Assembly: GCA_963792075.1 (NCBI GenBank)
Contig: CAWBUW010000012.1
Span: 1,426,001 to 1,490,000, forward strand
DNA length: 64,000 nucleotides
Origin: CAWBUW01 sp963792075
GTDB lineage: Bacteria; Chloroflexota; Anaerolineae; Anaerolineales; UBA4823
Direction: 5' to 3'
In this document: positions 28,399 to 36,550 of the stretch, one piece after another
Numbering within the stretch: position 1 is the first letter of the stretch
Layout: each line of letters starts with the position of its first letter
Notes under the pieces: generated by a model
What the model was told of the DNA's origin: nothing
The model's database searches: none
The model's input: only the letters and a program-made list of their open reading frames with translations
Program-made: the position numbers and the translations under genes

Positions 28399-29514
28399 AT
28401 GAACGGGGTTCGAGTATTAGTTGGCACTCGCAAGGGCGCGTTTATTCTGACATCGGATGCCAGGCGCGAACAGTGGGATATCCGTGGTCCCCATTTTGCT
28501 GGTTGGGAGATTTACCACTTGAATGGATCACCCGCTGACCCGAATCGACTGTATGCGTCGCAGTCCACCGGTTGGTTTGGGCAGCAGATTCAGCGCTCAA
28601 ACGATGGCGGCCAAACCTGGGAGCCAGTAGGGAACCAGTTCGTCTACGATGGTATCCCCGGCACTCACCAATGGTACGACGGCACGCAGCACCCCTGGGA
28701 GTTCAAGCGCGTCTGGCGTCTTGAACCGTCGCTCACCGACCCGGACACGGTCTATGCTGGGGTGGAAGATGCCGCCTTATTCCGTACAACCGACGGCGGC
28801 CAGACCTGGCAGGAGCTTCCGGGACTGCGCGCTGCGAAAGGACATCTCTGGCAGCCCGGTGCTGGAGGGATGTGCCTCCATACGATTATTCTGGACCCAA
28901 GCAATGCCCAACGGATCTTTGTCGCCATCTCGGCTGCCGGCGTGTTCCGCACCGACGACGGTGGCCAGAGCTGGCAGCCGACGAACCGCGGCTTGATTTC
29001 TCCCTTCGAGCTCCCGGACAAGAGCGCCGAAGTTGGCCACTGCGTTCATAATATTGCGATGCATCCGTCGCGTCCAGGTGTGCTGTTCATGCAGAAGCAC
29101 TGGGATGTCATGCGTAGCGATGATGCCGGCGGGTCGTGGCACGAGGTCAGTGGCAACTTGCCGAGTGACTTTGGTTTCCCAATCGCTGTACACTCACACG
29201 AACCAGACACCGTCTACGTTGTTCCGATCAAGAGCGACTCGGAGCATTATCCACCTGATGGCAAGCTACGCGTGTTTCGCAGCCGCACAGGCGGGAATGA
29301 GTGGGAGGCGCTTACGAAAGGGCTGCCGCAAAGTAATTGTTACGTCAATGTCTTACGCAGCGCGCTGGCTGTCGACTCGCTTGATTCGTGCGGTGTGTAC
29401 TTTGGCACCACGGGTGGGCAGGTATACGCCTCCGCCGATTCCGGCGACAGTTGGATGCCTATCGTCCACGATTTCCCTGCCGTATTGTCCGTTGAGGTAC
29501 AGACACTGTCATGA
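28399..29514 (+). CDS. BNR/sialidase-like beta-propeller protein
   Basis: A 371-residue protein made of BNR (Asp-box) repeats. SNDGGQTWEP, TTDGGQTWQEL, TDDGGQSWQP, SDDAGGSWHE and SADSGDSWMP mark successive propeller blades. There is no signal peptide, so it appears cytoplasmic, unlike true sialidases, and catalytic sialidase residues were not identified. The family is often annotated as exo-alpha-sialidase or VPS10-like, but the function is unknown. It is coupled by a 4-bp overlap (ATGA) to a MoaD-like gene, which suggests the two proteins work together. A strong promoter and a repeat-derived leader precede it. Confidence 0.85.
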   Translation: MNGVRVLVGTRKGAFILTSDARREQWDIRGPHFAGWEIYHLNGSPADPNRLYASQSTGWFGQQIQRSNDGGQTWEPVGNQFVYDGIPGTHQWYDGTQHPWEFKRVWRLEPSLTDPDTVYAGVEDAALFRTTDGGQTWQELPGLRAAKGHLWQPGAGGMCLHTIILDPSNAQRIFVAISAAGVFRTDDGGQSWQPTNRGLISPFELPDKSAEVGHCVHNIAMHPSRPGVLFMQKHWDVMRSDDAGGSWHEVSGNLPSDFGFPIAVHSHEPDTVYVVPIKSDSEHYPPDGKLRVFRSRTGGNEWEALTKGLPQSNCYVNVLRSALAVDSLDSCGVYFGTTGGQVYASADSGDSWMPIVHDFPAVLSVEVQTLS

Positions 29515-29807
29515 TCCGCGTCGTGATCCCGTATCATCTACAAACTCTAGCCCAAATCAGTAAAGAGGTTCACCTTCAAGTTGAGGAACCGGTGACATTG
29601 GGCTCGGTTTTGGACACATTGGAGGCCCGGTATCCGGTGTTGCGTGGGACGATCCGGGACCACATCACACAAGAGCGCCGGCCCTATATTCGGTTCTTCG
29701 CCTGTGGGCAGGATTTGTCGCTTGAACCGTCAGATTTTCCGCTGCCCGACGCGGTCGCGATCGGTGCAGAACCTTTTCGAGTTGTGGGCGCTATGGCCGG
29801 CGGTTAG
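29511..29807 (+). CDS. MoaD/ThiS-like ubiquitin-fold protein ending in Gly-Gly
   Basis: A 98-residue beta-grasp protein of the MoaD/ThiS family. The C-terminus is AMAGG, and the terminal Gly-Gly is the feature needed for adenylation and thiocarboxylation by an E1-like enzyme. No MoaE, MoeB or ThiF gene lies nearby, so a role in molybdopterin or thiamine synthesis is not indicated. It may act as a sulfur carrier or protein modifier for another pathway. The start overlaps the stop of the BNR gene. Confidence 0.82.
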   Translation: MIRVVIPYHLQTLAQISKEVHLQVEEPVTLGSVLDTLEARYPVLRGTIRDHITQERRPYIRFFACGQDLSLEPSDFPLPDAVAIGAEPFRVVGAMAGG

Positions 29808-29812
29808 ATCGG

Positions 29813-30772
29813 ATGACCTCCCGGTTCTACGAAACAGAACAAGACCTGCAGCAGATGCAAGACCTGCTGATGGAAGCGCGCTTGCACACCGGTGACTGGC
29901 GCTATGCGCACGTCGGTGACTTGCTCTTTTGGTTCTTCATGGTGGCTTGCCATTTGAATCCCGAAGAACACATCCGCCTCTGGCATGCTGGCGACAGGTT
30001 GGTTGGCTACGCAATTTTAGGCGAAGATCCGTCTTTTGACTGCCAGGTGCTGCCGGAGTATGCCTGGCATGGAATTGAGGAGGAGGCGGTCACTTGGGCG
30101 GAAACGCGTATCGCCGAGCTCTGCAAGATCGACGCACAACGCTGGGGCGGAAATCTTGTGTCCGGCTCTCGCCAGGACGATGTCAAACGGCTGGCCTTCC
30201 TTGAACAGCATGGATTCCGGCCCGGCGGGGAATTTTCCGAAGTAAATATGCTGCGATCCTTGGAGGAACCGATCCCCGATATCGTGATACCTCCCGGATG
30301 CCAGGTGCGCGCCGTTGCTGAGACACCGGCTGAGTACAGCCGGGGCGAAATATCAAACCGAGCCGGAGCCCAGCGCGATGTGTGGCGACCCTGGACGGTC
30401 GGAAATGTCACTGACGACAATTATGCGTACTTTATGCGGCTGCCAGGCTACCATCGCGATCTCGACGTGGTGGCAGTCGCGCCGGATGGCGTCATTGCTG
30501 CCTACGTGAACGGTTGGATTGACCCGCTCAACCGGATTGGTGATTTTGGCCCGGTGGGAGCGCGCCCGGCTTACCGCCGGCAAGGCTTGACCCGCGCCGT
30601 GCTGCTCGAATGTTTGCGCCGGATGCAGGCGCGCGGCATGGACCGCGTCAGCGTCTCTACCGGCGTTTCGAACATACCCGCGATACGCCTCTACAAATCG
30701 GTTGGCTTCAGGATCGTGAATAAGTATCTTGAATACGTGAAATTTAGGTTCCATCGGCAGCCTCGCGACTGA
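29813..30772 (+). CDS. GNAT-family N-acetyltransferase
   Basis: A 319-residue protein with a C-terminal GNAT fold (about 205-315). The acetyl-CoA loop is visible in GARPAYRRQGLTRAVLLECL, and the final strand-helix in NIPAIRLYKSVGF. The N-terminal half is probably a second, degenerate GNAT-like domain, as in two-domain family members. The substrate is unknown. It starts 5 bp after the MoaD-like stop, so it is very likely in the same operon. Its 3' end overlaps the convergent methyltransferase by 29 bp. Confidence 0.87.
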   Translation: MTSRFYETEQDLQQMQDLLMEARLHTGDWRYAHVGDLLFWFFMVACHLNPEEHIRLWHAGDRLVGYAILGEDPSFDCQVLPEYAWHGIEEEAVTWAETRIAELCKIDAQRWGGNLVSGSRQDDVKRLAFLEQHGFRPGGEFSEVNMLRSLEEPIPDIVIPPGCQVRAVAETPAEYSRGEISNRAGAQRDVWRPWTVGNVTDDNYAYFMRLPGYHRDLDVVAVAPDGVIAAYVNGWIDPLNRIGDFGPVGARPAYRRQGLTRAVLLECLRRMQARGMDRVSVSTGVSNIPAIRLYKSVGFRIVNKYLEYVKFRFHRQPRD

Positions 30773-31571
30773 GCTGCACCAGGTAGTTGTAATCGCTGGC
30801 GAACCAGGATGTGGAAGCTGTTCTCTTGTTGGCAGCCACGTCAACTGCTTCACCATTGATTTCGACATGTTTTATGCACAAGCCGGTGCCTTCCAGGAGC
30901 AGCAGTAAGTCTGCCGGAGTATAGCAGCGCAAGGTTTGAGCCAGCGCGTTTTCAGGATTGACCGTGGGCTGCCATTCGTCGGTCCACCGTCCCTGGATCG
31001 GGTCGTAATGACAGCGTTCGATCATCTCCACCGACCCAGGCACGCCTGGCAGCGGTGAAAGCCGCCATTCCTTCCCTGCATCTCGGGCTGGGCCAGCCGG
31101 GTTGTACACATCCAGCAAGACAAGGCCTTCCGGCGCCAGCCATTCCTGGGCAATGCGCCGGAGAAGCCGGCGCTGATCCGCATCTGAACCAATGCCAAAA
31201 ACCTGCCAGCAGGTGACTACATCAAACGGCCCCTGGAGGTCAACAGTATAGAAATCGGCTTCCAGAAAAGTTACAGAGCCTTTGCGCGGCGTTTTTAATA
31301 ACTCCCGGGCGTATTCTGCATCTGTCGAATTAAGCTCTACGCCGACCACCCTATGACCGCAATCCGCCAGGGCAGCCACGGTGCGGCCCGGCCCGGCGCC
31401 CAGGTCCAGGATGCGTTTGGTTCCCGGACCACACAGCCGCTCGATCACCTTCACTCTTTCGTCGTGCGTACCCGCGGCCTGGGGATCATTGCCCCACCAA
31501 ATGCCAGCCTGGGTGTAGAAGTCCTTGACCCAGTCTTGTGAATAATTTTCCTGTTTCAAGAGAGATTTCAT
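30744..31571 (-). CDS. Class I SAM-dependent methyltransferase
   Basis: A 275-residue methyltransferase. Motif I is RILDLGAGPGRTVAAL (about 50-66), followed by GVELNSTDAEYA and the motif IV region FDVVTCWQVFGIG. The substrate is unknown. The ATG at 31571 was chosen because GAGGA lies seven bases upstream, while the in-frame alternative is a TTG. It is downstream of the M28 peptidase on the same strand with a 44-bp gap and could be the last gene of that long unit. Confidence 0.87.
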   Translation of the reverse strand: MKSLLKQENYSQDWVKDFYTQAGIWWGNDPQAAGTHDERVKVIERLCGPGTKRILDLGAGPGRTVAALADCGHRVVGVELNSTDAEYARELLKTPRKGSVTFLEADFYTVDLQGPFDVVTCWQVFGIGSDADQRRLLRRIAQEWLAPEGLVLLDVYNPAGPARDAGKEWRLSPLPGVPGSVEMIERCHYDPIQGRWTDEWQPTVNPENALAQTLRCYTPADLLLLLEGTGLCIKHVEINGEAVDVAANKRTASTSWFASDYNYLVQLSREAADGT

Positions 31572-31615
31572 GTGTTTCCTCAACAATCAAAGGGCTGCAC
31601 CAAGCACATTATATA

Positions 31616-33202
31616 TCAGTTCCTTCCGGCATTCAGGCGCACGAACAGACCGTCGACGGCGGGCAGGAAGATCCCCAGCAAGATGACCCATACGCCAGCT
31701 GTAATCGCCACACTCTTGGTGCCATCGCCCATGAAAACAGCCGGCACGAGCGGCAGGATGTACACGAGGCAGGGGATGGCTGCCAGCAAAGCACCTGCCT
31801 CAACTGGCCATTCCCGGCCTGGTTTACTGAGCACGGCAGCCAGGATCCAGAACAGAGACCCCAGCAGCACCGGCCAGGTAAAGATGATGGCGCTGCGCGG
31901 GTCAGCCAGGGCCTGGAGCATTGCAAGCACAAAGAAGGGCAGCAGGCCAAACAGGGAAAAGCTCGCCCGGGTGCTCCAGCGCCGCACCAGCCCGTAGACG
32001 ACCGCCGCCAGAGCCAGGACCACCAGGTTCCCCAGGACCAGGATCAGCCAGCCGTTCGGAGGGATCACCTCCGGCCAATCGGGCCAGCGCTCGGTCTGCC
32101 AGCCGAACCATTTTGGCGCGGCTTTCCAGAAAGCGTGCGTGCCGAGCAAGGCGATCCCCGCGGTGACCAGCGTCGCCAGCATGGCCACCGCCAGCCCACG
32201 CCAGGAGGCCAGCTTGCGCCACAGGGCCAAGCCAAAGGCGGTCAGCAGGAGCACACCGGCCAGGATTGCCAGGGGCGGCGCCCAGGCTTGCGGGTAATGT
32301 GCCAGCCCGAGGAAGGGCACGTACAGAAAGGATTCCTGCTCGCCGCGGGTATTCTCCAGGTCCAGGCTGCCCAGCTCGCGGGCGACTGCCAGGGCCTGCT
32401 CGCCGAGCTGCTGCAGGGTGCCCGGATTGACGATTTCAGGCACATCGTCTGCGGTGTGCTGCTCGACGAAAGGATAGTTATCCTCCAGCTCTAACACCTG
32501 GATGCCGGCCAGGCGGAAGGGCTCCGTGTCATAACCGCCGCCCCCACTCAAGGAGGACCAGGGGCCGCCGGTGTAGGCGCGGGCGAGCACCTGCACCATC
32601 CACCCATTCTTGATCCCAGTATCGTTCGTGGAAATAAACCCGCGTACGGCGGTATCCATGCCGATGGCCACGCGCACATCTTTCCTCCAGGGGTGCTGGT
32701 GGATGAAGGCTTTCGTCCCGGTAAAGGGATCTGGCAGCTCCTCGCTGTCGTCGAACAGGGCAATGATATCATTGCGCGGCTGCGGCCCAGCAGCCAGGGC
32801 GCGCATGATCTCTACCAGCGCGGCCACGCCGGAGCCGTTATCCGCCGCGCCCGGGCCGCCGGCAGAATCGTAGTGGGCCTGCAATAAAATGGCGCCATTG
32901 GGGTCGCTTCCCGGCAGGCGGGCGACGACATTCTCCGCCCCGGAGGCCTGTTGGATTTCGACCTGCAGGCCGAGGGCCAACAGCTGCTGGACCAGGTAGT
33001 CTCGCACCAGCGCCTGGGCAGGTGAGCCAGACGGGTGAGGCTGGCGGGCGATGACCGGCAGGTGAGCCATGGCGCGAGCCGCGGAGAAAACCTCCGCCGG
33101 GGCGCTGGCAGGCGTGACCTTGAGAGGGAAAAGCGGCATAACCGAAAGGATTGCCACCAGCAGCAGGACGAGCAAGGGGAAATAATGGAATTTGCTGTTC
33201 AT
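31616..33202 (-). CDS. Membrane-anchored M28-family metallopeptidase
   Basis: A 528-residue zinc aminopeptidase-like protein. One N-terminal membrane helix (about 8-27) leads to an extracytoplasmic M28 domain (about 35-300) with visible zinc and catalytic residues: H110 in LLQAHYDS, D121 in AADNGSG and E154/E155 in DDSEEL, with later GMDTA and EQHTADD segments. Several membrane helices follow (about 320-520). This layout resembles Fxna/ERAP-type membrane M28 proteins. It would trim peptides outside the membrane. The serine hydrolase gene ends just upstream, and the two are probably co-expressed under the two-component genes at the head of the block. Confidence 0.9.
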   Translation of the reverse strand: MNSKFHYFPLLVLLLVAILSVMPLFPLKVTPASAPAEVFSAARAMAHLPVIARQPHPSGSPAQALVRDYLVQQLLALGLQVEIQQASGAENVVARLPGSDPNGAILLQAHYDSAGGPGAADNGSGVAALVEIMRALAAGPQPRNDIIALFDDSEELPDPFTGTKAFIHQHPWRKDVRVAIGMDTAVRGFISTNDTGIKNGWMVQVLARAYTGGPWSSLSGGGGYDTEPFRLAGIQVLELEDNYPFVEQHTADDVPEIVNPGTLQQLGEQALAVARELGSLDLENTRGEQESFLYVPFLGLAHYPQAWAPPLAILAGVLLLTAFGLALWRKLASWRGLAVAMLATLVTAGIALLGTHAFWKAAPKWFGWQTERWPDWPEVIPPNGWLILVLGNLVVLALAAVVYGLVRRWSTRASFSLFGLLPFFVLAMLQALADPRSAIIFTWPVLLGSLFWILAAVLSKPGREWPVEAGALLAAIPCLVYILPLVPAVFMGDGTKSVAITAGVWVILLGIFLPAVDGLFVRLNAGRN

Positions 33203-33210
33203 ATTATTCC

Positions 33211-34728
33211 TTATTTTTGGACCTGGCAGGCAACCGTCAACCCGGCTTCGGGCAGGCTGATTTGCAGGCTGTCGCCATCGTAAACCACCTGGCGGCTGAG
33301 CAGCCCGATGTCGAAAGCTTCGAGGTGGAAAGTGCGCTCATCTTCCCAATAGCCACGGTAACCGGCACCATCGACATCCAGGCGATAGCGCCCATCCAGG
33401 CCCAGGGACAAGATGCTCTCCTCACCACCCATTTTCAAGAACAGCGTGGCTTGGTCTGCACCCGAGAACTCCATGCGGACGGTCTCTATGCCAGCCGGAT
33501 TGCTTTCACACACATAGGTCTTGCCAGATACCAGACCGGCCGTTTCCGGCATATAGCCCGCGCTCCATCCGGCTGCGCTTTGTTCTATGGCAGTCAAGGC
33601 CGCCTCGAGCGCAGCCAGGCCTTCCGGGTTGGCGGGAAGCGGGGCATCTGCCTGGAGCAGGATCGGGGTCAGCCACGCTGAGACCTCAGAGTAATCCGAA
33701 TTTACGGCGGTGACGACCACAACCGTATTCACGGATGCGATCACTCGCATTCTTTGGCCGCCCCTGCCACTGGCCTGGTAATCTCCAATCGAAATCCACC
33801 AGCCATAGCCGTAGCCGAAATCAGGCTCAATAAACTTGCTGTGCGTCTGCACCGAGTCCAGCACCCAGGCTTCTGACACGATCTGCTGCCCATCCCAATT
33901 TCCCCGGTGCAGCCACAGGTACCCGATCTTGGCCAGGTCTTCCGGCAGCAGGTGCAGGTCACCCCAACCACGCGTGTAGCCCTGGGGATCGATTTCCCAA
34001 ATCACATCCTGAATACCCAGGGGGTCGAAGAGGTATCGCGTAGCAAAGTCAAGCGCGGTCATGCCGGTGGCTTGCTGCAGGATGGCGGAGAGCAAGTGCA
34101 TCCCCGGGCTGTCGTAGCAGAACTCCGTACCTGGTTCAGCCACCATGGGACGGTCTAATACGGCCTGCACCCAGTCGGGGGTCGCCCGCATCGCATCCAG
34201 GGTGGACGCGTCCGCACTGTAGCAGCCCGATTCCATGCCGTTGCGCATGCTCACCAGGTGGCGGACGGTCAGATGAGATTTGCGCTCATCCAGATTGGCA
34301 ATCGTCCGGCCAGGGAAGAAAGACACCACCGGCTGGTCGAGGTCCAGTTTACCCTGATCGACTGCGATGGCGATCAGGGTGGTCATCACGCTCTTGGTCA
34401 CCGAAGCCAGGTCGTGGGGGAATTTTCCATCATAGGGGTCGAAATGGGCATCTAACACTACGTACCCATTGCGGACGATCAGCAGGCTGTCGATGGCCGC
34501 CTGATTTTCCTGCATGGCCCACAGCCCTTCCGCTATTTTTGCCGAATCGAAACCCTGTTCCTCCGGGGTGCTGGTCCGCCAGCCTTCAGTAGGCCAGTAA
34601 TCCGCCTCCGGCACCTGGACCGGTGTGCGCAAACCTGCGCTAAACAACCAGGCTATGAGTCCGTATTTGACGAGCGCCAGCATGACCACTGCCAGCAAAC
34701 TTACTTTGATGATACTTGTTACTTTCAT
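33211..34728 (-). CDS. Serine hydrolase, beta-lactamase/PBP4* family
   Basis: A 505-residue class C beta-lactamase-like serine hydrolase. An N-terminal membrane segment (about 7-31) suggests export with retention at the membrane. The SxxK motif is S109-V-T-K112 in DLASVTKSVMT, and the second motif is YDS in FCYDSPGMH. GRGGQRMRV probably stands in for the KTG-like motif. A C-terminal beta-rich domain (about 390-505) follows. Family members act as esterases, D-aminopeptidases or carboxypeptidases; the substrate is not predictable. It lies between a four-helix membrane protein and the M28 peptidase. Confidence 0.88.
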   Translation of the reverse strand: MKVTSIIKVSLLAVVMLALVKYGLIAWLFSAGLRTPVQVPEADYWPTEGWRTSTPEEQGFDSAKIAEGLWAMQENQAAIDSLLIVRNGYVVLDAHFDPYDGKFPHDLASVTKSVMTTLIAIAVDQGKLDLDQPVVSFFPGRTIANLDERKSHLTVRHLVSMRNGMESGCYSADASTLDAMRATPDWVQAVLDRPMVAEPGTEFCYDSPGMHLLSAILQQATGMTALDFATRYLFDPLGIQDVIWEIDPQGYTRGWGDLHLLPEDLAKIGYLWLHRGNWDGQQIVSEAWVLDSVQTHSKFIEPDFGYGYGWWISIGDYQASGRGGQRMRVIASVNTVVVVTAVNSDYSEVSAWLTPILLQADAPLPANPEGLAALEAALTAIEQSAAGWSAGYMPETAGLVSGKTYVCESNPAGIETVRMEFSGADQATLFLKMGGEESILSLGLDGRYRLDVDGAGYRGYWEDERTFHLEAFDIGLLSRQVVYDGDSLQISLPEAGLTVACQVQK

Positions 34729-34737
34729 TTTTCCTCT

Positions 34738-35181
34738 CTACTTACTTTCTACACGATCCGTTCGGAAGATTGCCCCACCGATCCAACCGCCGATGGTTCC
34801 AAAGATGATGTTGAACGATACGCCCACCAGGTTGAAGACCAGGACTCCCCAGGCAGGGATGTCTTCTATCCCTTGCATGTCTTCTGCCGGCAGGATTTGT
34901 GCTATTTCGTTGGCGGTCCCCTGGAATCCGGCTAAACCCAGGAAGCTCAAGCCAAAGCCGAGGATGCCCGCGCACAGGCCGGTCAGCAGACCGATGCGAA
35001 CGCCATCGCCGACGGTCAAGGTCCCGCTCAAGCGGCGGTACAGCCAGACGGCAAAGATGGCGCCGCCCCAAAAGCCGGCAAAGCACAGGAAGTTGACCAG
35101 GTCGATGACCGGTAGGTTAGAAACCAGCGTGGTCAGCACAGCGCCGCTCAAAGCGGCAATCCAAAGATTCTTGACGTTCAT
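34738..35181 (-). CDS. Four-helix membrane protein, unknown function
   Basis: A 147-residue protein with four hydrophobic segments (about 5-25, 28-47, 62-85 and 108-135) rich in Gly and Ala, resembling DUF4199/DUF5518-type proteins in style only. It was not firmly assigned to a family. The start codon overlaps the stop of the receiver gene (ATGA), so translation is coupled. It may be the membrane-bound partner of that lone receiver. Confidence 0.75.
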   Translation of the reverse strand: MNVKNLWIAALSGAVLTTLVSNLPVIDLVNFLCFAGFWGGAIFAVWLYRRLSGTLTVGDGVRIGLLTGLCAGILGFGLSFLGLAGFQGTANEIAQILPAEDMQGIEDIPAWGVLVFNLVGVSFNIIFGTIGGWIGGAIFRTDRVESK

Positions 35182-35600
35182 GTTTTTTCTCCATTTCTAT
35201 TGTCAAACGAATGATTTTCTACATCCCTTTTCAGGATGGCACTTATCAGGATCTGATAACTTGCGCCCTTCTCGATGAAATCGTCGGCGCCCGCTGCCCG
35301 GATGCGCTGCTTAACCTCGGGCTCGGCATGGATGCTCAGGATGACCACCCGCGGGGCCGGCTGTTCTGTTTTGATCCGGCGGGTGGCTTCATAGCCATCC
35401 ATGATGGGCATTTCCAGGTCCATCAAGACCACATCCGGATGGAGCGCCAGGGCTTGCCGGACGGCTTCAGAGCCGTTTTGGGCTTCGCCGATTACCTCGA
35501 TCGTGGGACTGATCTTCCTTGCTGCCAGCTTCAGCATGGTCGCCAGCCCTTCTCGCACCTGAGGTAGATCATCTACAATCAAGACCCGAATGCTTTCCAT
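35178..35600 (-). CDS. Stand-alone response regulator receiver domain
   Basis: A 140-residue receiver domain without an output domain. The acidic pocket (VLIVDDLP), the phosphoacceptor Asp in VVLMDLEMP, the Thr/Ser switch position (VVILSIH) and the Lys in FIEKGAS are all present. ATG at 35600 is used; an in-frame GTG start 33 bp upstream is possible. It follows the degenerate kinase after a 155-bp gap that holds nothing recognisable. It could act as a phosphate sink or by protein-protein contact. Confidence 0.85.
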   Translation of the reverse strand: MESIRVLIVDDLPQVREGLATMLKLAARKISPTIEVIGEAQNGSEAVRQALALHPDVVLMDLEMPIMDGYEATRRIKTEQPAPRVVILSIHAEPEVKQRIRAAGADDFIEKGASYQILISAILKRDVENHSFDNRNGEKT

Positions 35601-35755
35601 GCTGGTAGGATAACGGAAAAATCCCCCGTCCACATCGGGCGGGAGATAGAATTCGATCTAGGGATGGAGAAGGATTTTGAGGGTCGGGCTGAAGGCTGAG
35701 CTCAACCGCGGCGGCTACGACTTGCGGCGGAGGCGGTCCGGGACAAATGCCTGAT

Positions 35756-36550
35756 TCACCCCGGGCGCCACTGTCCAATCAATTGGCGCATCTGGCCTAA
35801 GGCGACTTGAGTTTGCTCTTGTAGGTTGTCAATCTCTTCGGCTGCGCGTTGGGGGTCTTTAACAAGCATGAGACGCGTGGCTTCGGCGGCAAGCTGGATG
35901 GCAAAGATCTTTTGGCCTACCGAATCATACAGCTCCTGGATCATACGGTTGCGCTCTTGCGCAGCAGCCAGCTTTTCCGCCTGGGCGGCATAATCTTCCA
36001 ACTTCTGATGCGCCTCGCGCAGCTCTGCCAGCAGCACCTGGCTCTCTGCCAGGGCATCTTCATGCTGCGCATATTGGATGTCGTAGGAAATAAGGATGAA
36101 GCCGATGACGATGTACGCCAGGGCGCGTCCTGGGCCTGAAATCAATCCAAATTCGGCTGATAGGGTAACCAGCAGGGATGTTACGAACAGACCGAACCAA
36201 ACCATGGCTTCTTTGCGAGAGCATCGCGCTGCCACCTGGAATCCAAGGGTAATATAGAGCAGTGCCCAGGTATCCTGGTACTCCTGAAACACACCCAGGA
36301 TTTGGACAAGGATCATTTGGATGGAGAAATAAATCAGGCGATAGGATTTTATCCTGGCGGATAATAGCGATTCGCTGGCGGATAACACCGTAAAGAGGCC
36401 CAACAGAACCAGCAGAGTTCCAATGTTAAAGCCGCCGGTCAGGTCATTTTGCCTGCGCAGCGCGACGACAATGACCAACAGATAGCCGAGGATAGTGACA
36501 AGCCGGTGAGAGTGGGTGGAGAGACGGTCTGGAGCCAGCCGGGTGTTCAT
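35756..36550 (-). CDS. Degenerate histidine kinase (His to Tyr, no ATPase domain)
   Basis: A 264-residue membrane protein with five or six helices (about 15-150), a coiled coil (about 160-200) and a HisKA_3-type dimerisation segment. The phospho-acceptor box reads NRMIQELYDSVGQK, with Tyr208 where active members have His (ELHDS). The codon is TAT, one transition from CAT. The chain ends at 264 without a HATPase domain. It therefore cannot autophosphorylate and may be a regulatory subunit or decoy. Its start overlaps the stop of the intact kinase by 4 bp, so the two are made together and may form mixed dimers. Confidence 0.85.
   Translation of the reverse strand: MNTRLAPDRLSTHSHRLVTILGYLLVIVVALRRQNDLTGGFNIGTLLVLLGLFTVLSASESLLSARIKSYRLIYFSIQMILVQILGVFQEYQDTWALLYITLGFQVAARCSRKEAMVWFGLFVTSLLVTLSAEFGLISGPGRALAYIVIGFILISYDIQYAQHEDALAESQVLLAELREAHQKLEDYAAQAEKLAAAQERNRMIQELYDSVGQKIFAIQLAAEATRLMLVKDPQRAAEEIDNLQEQTQVALGQMRQLIGQWRPG

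Noticed and set aside
31538..32494. Gln/His-rich plus-strand frame opposite the M28 peptidase
   Set aside because: Low-complexity shadow composition; the minus strand has zinc-peptidase motifs.
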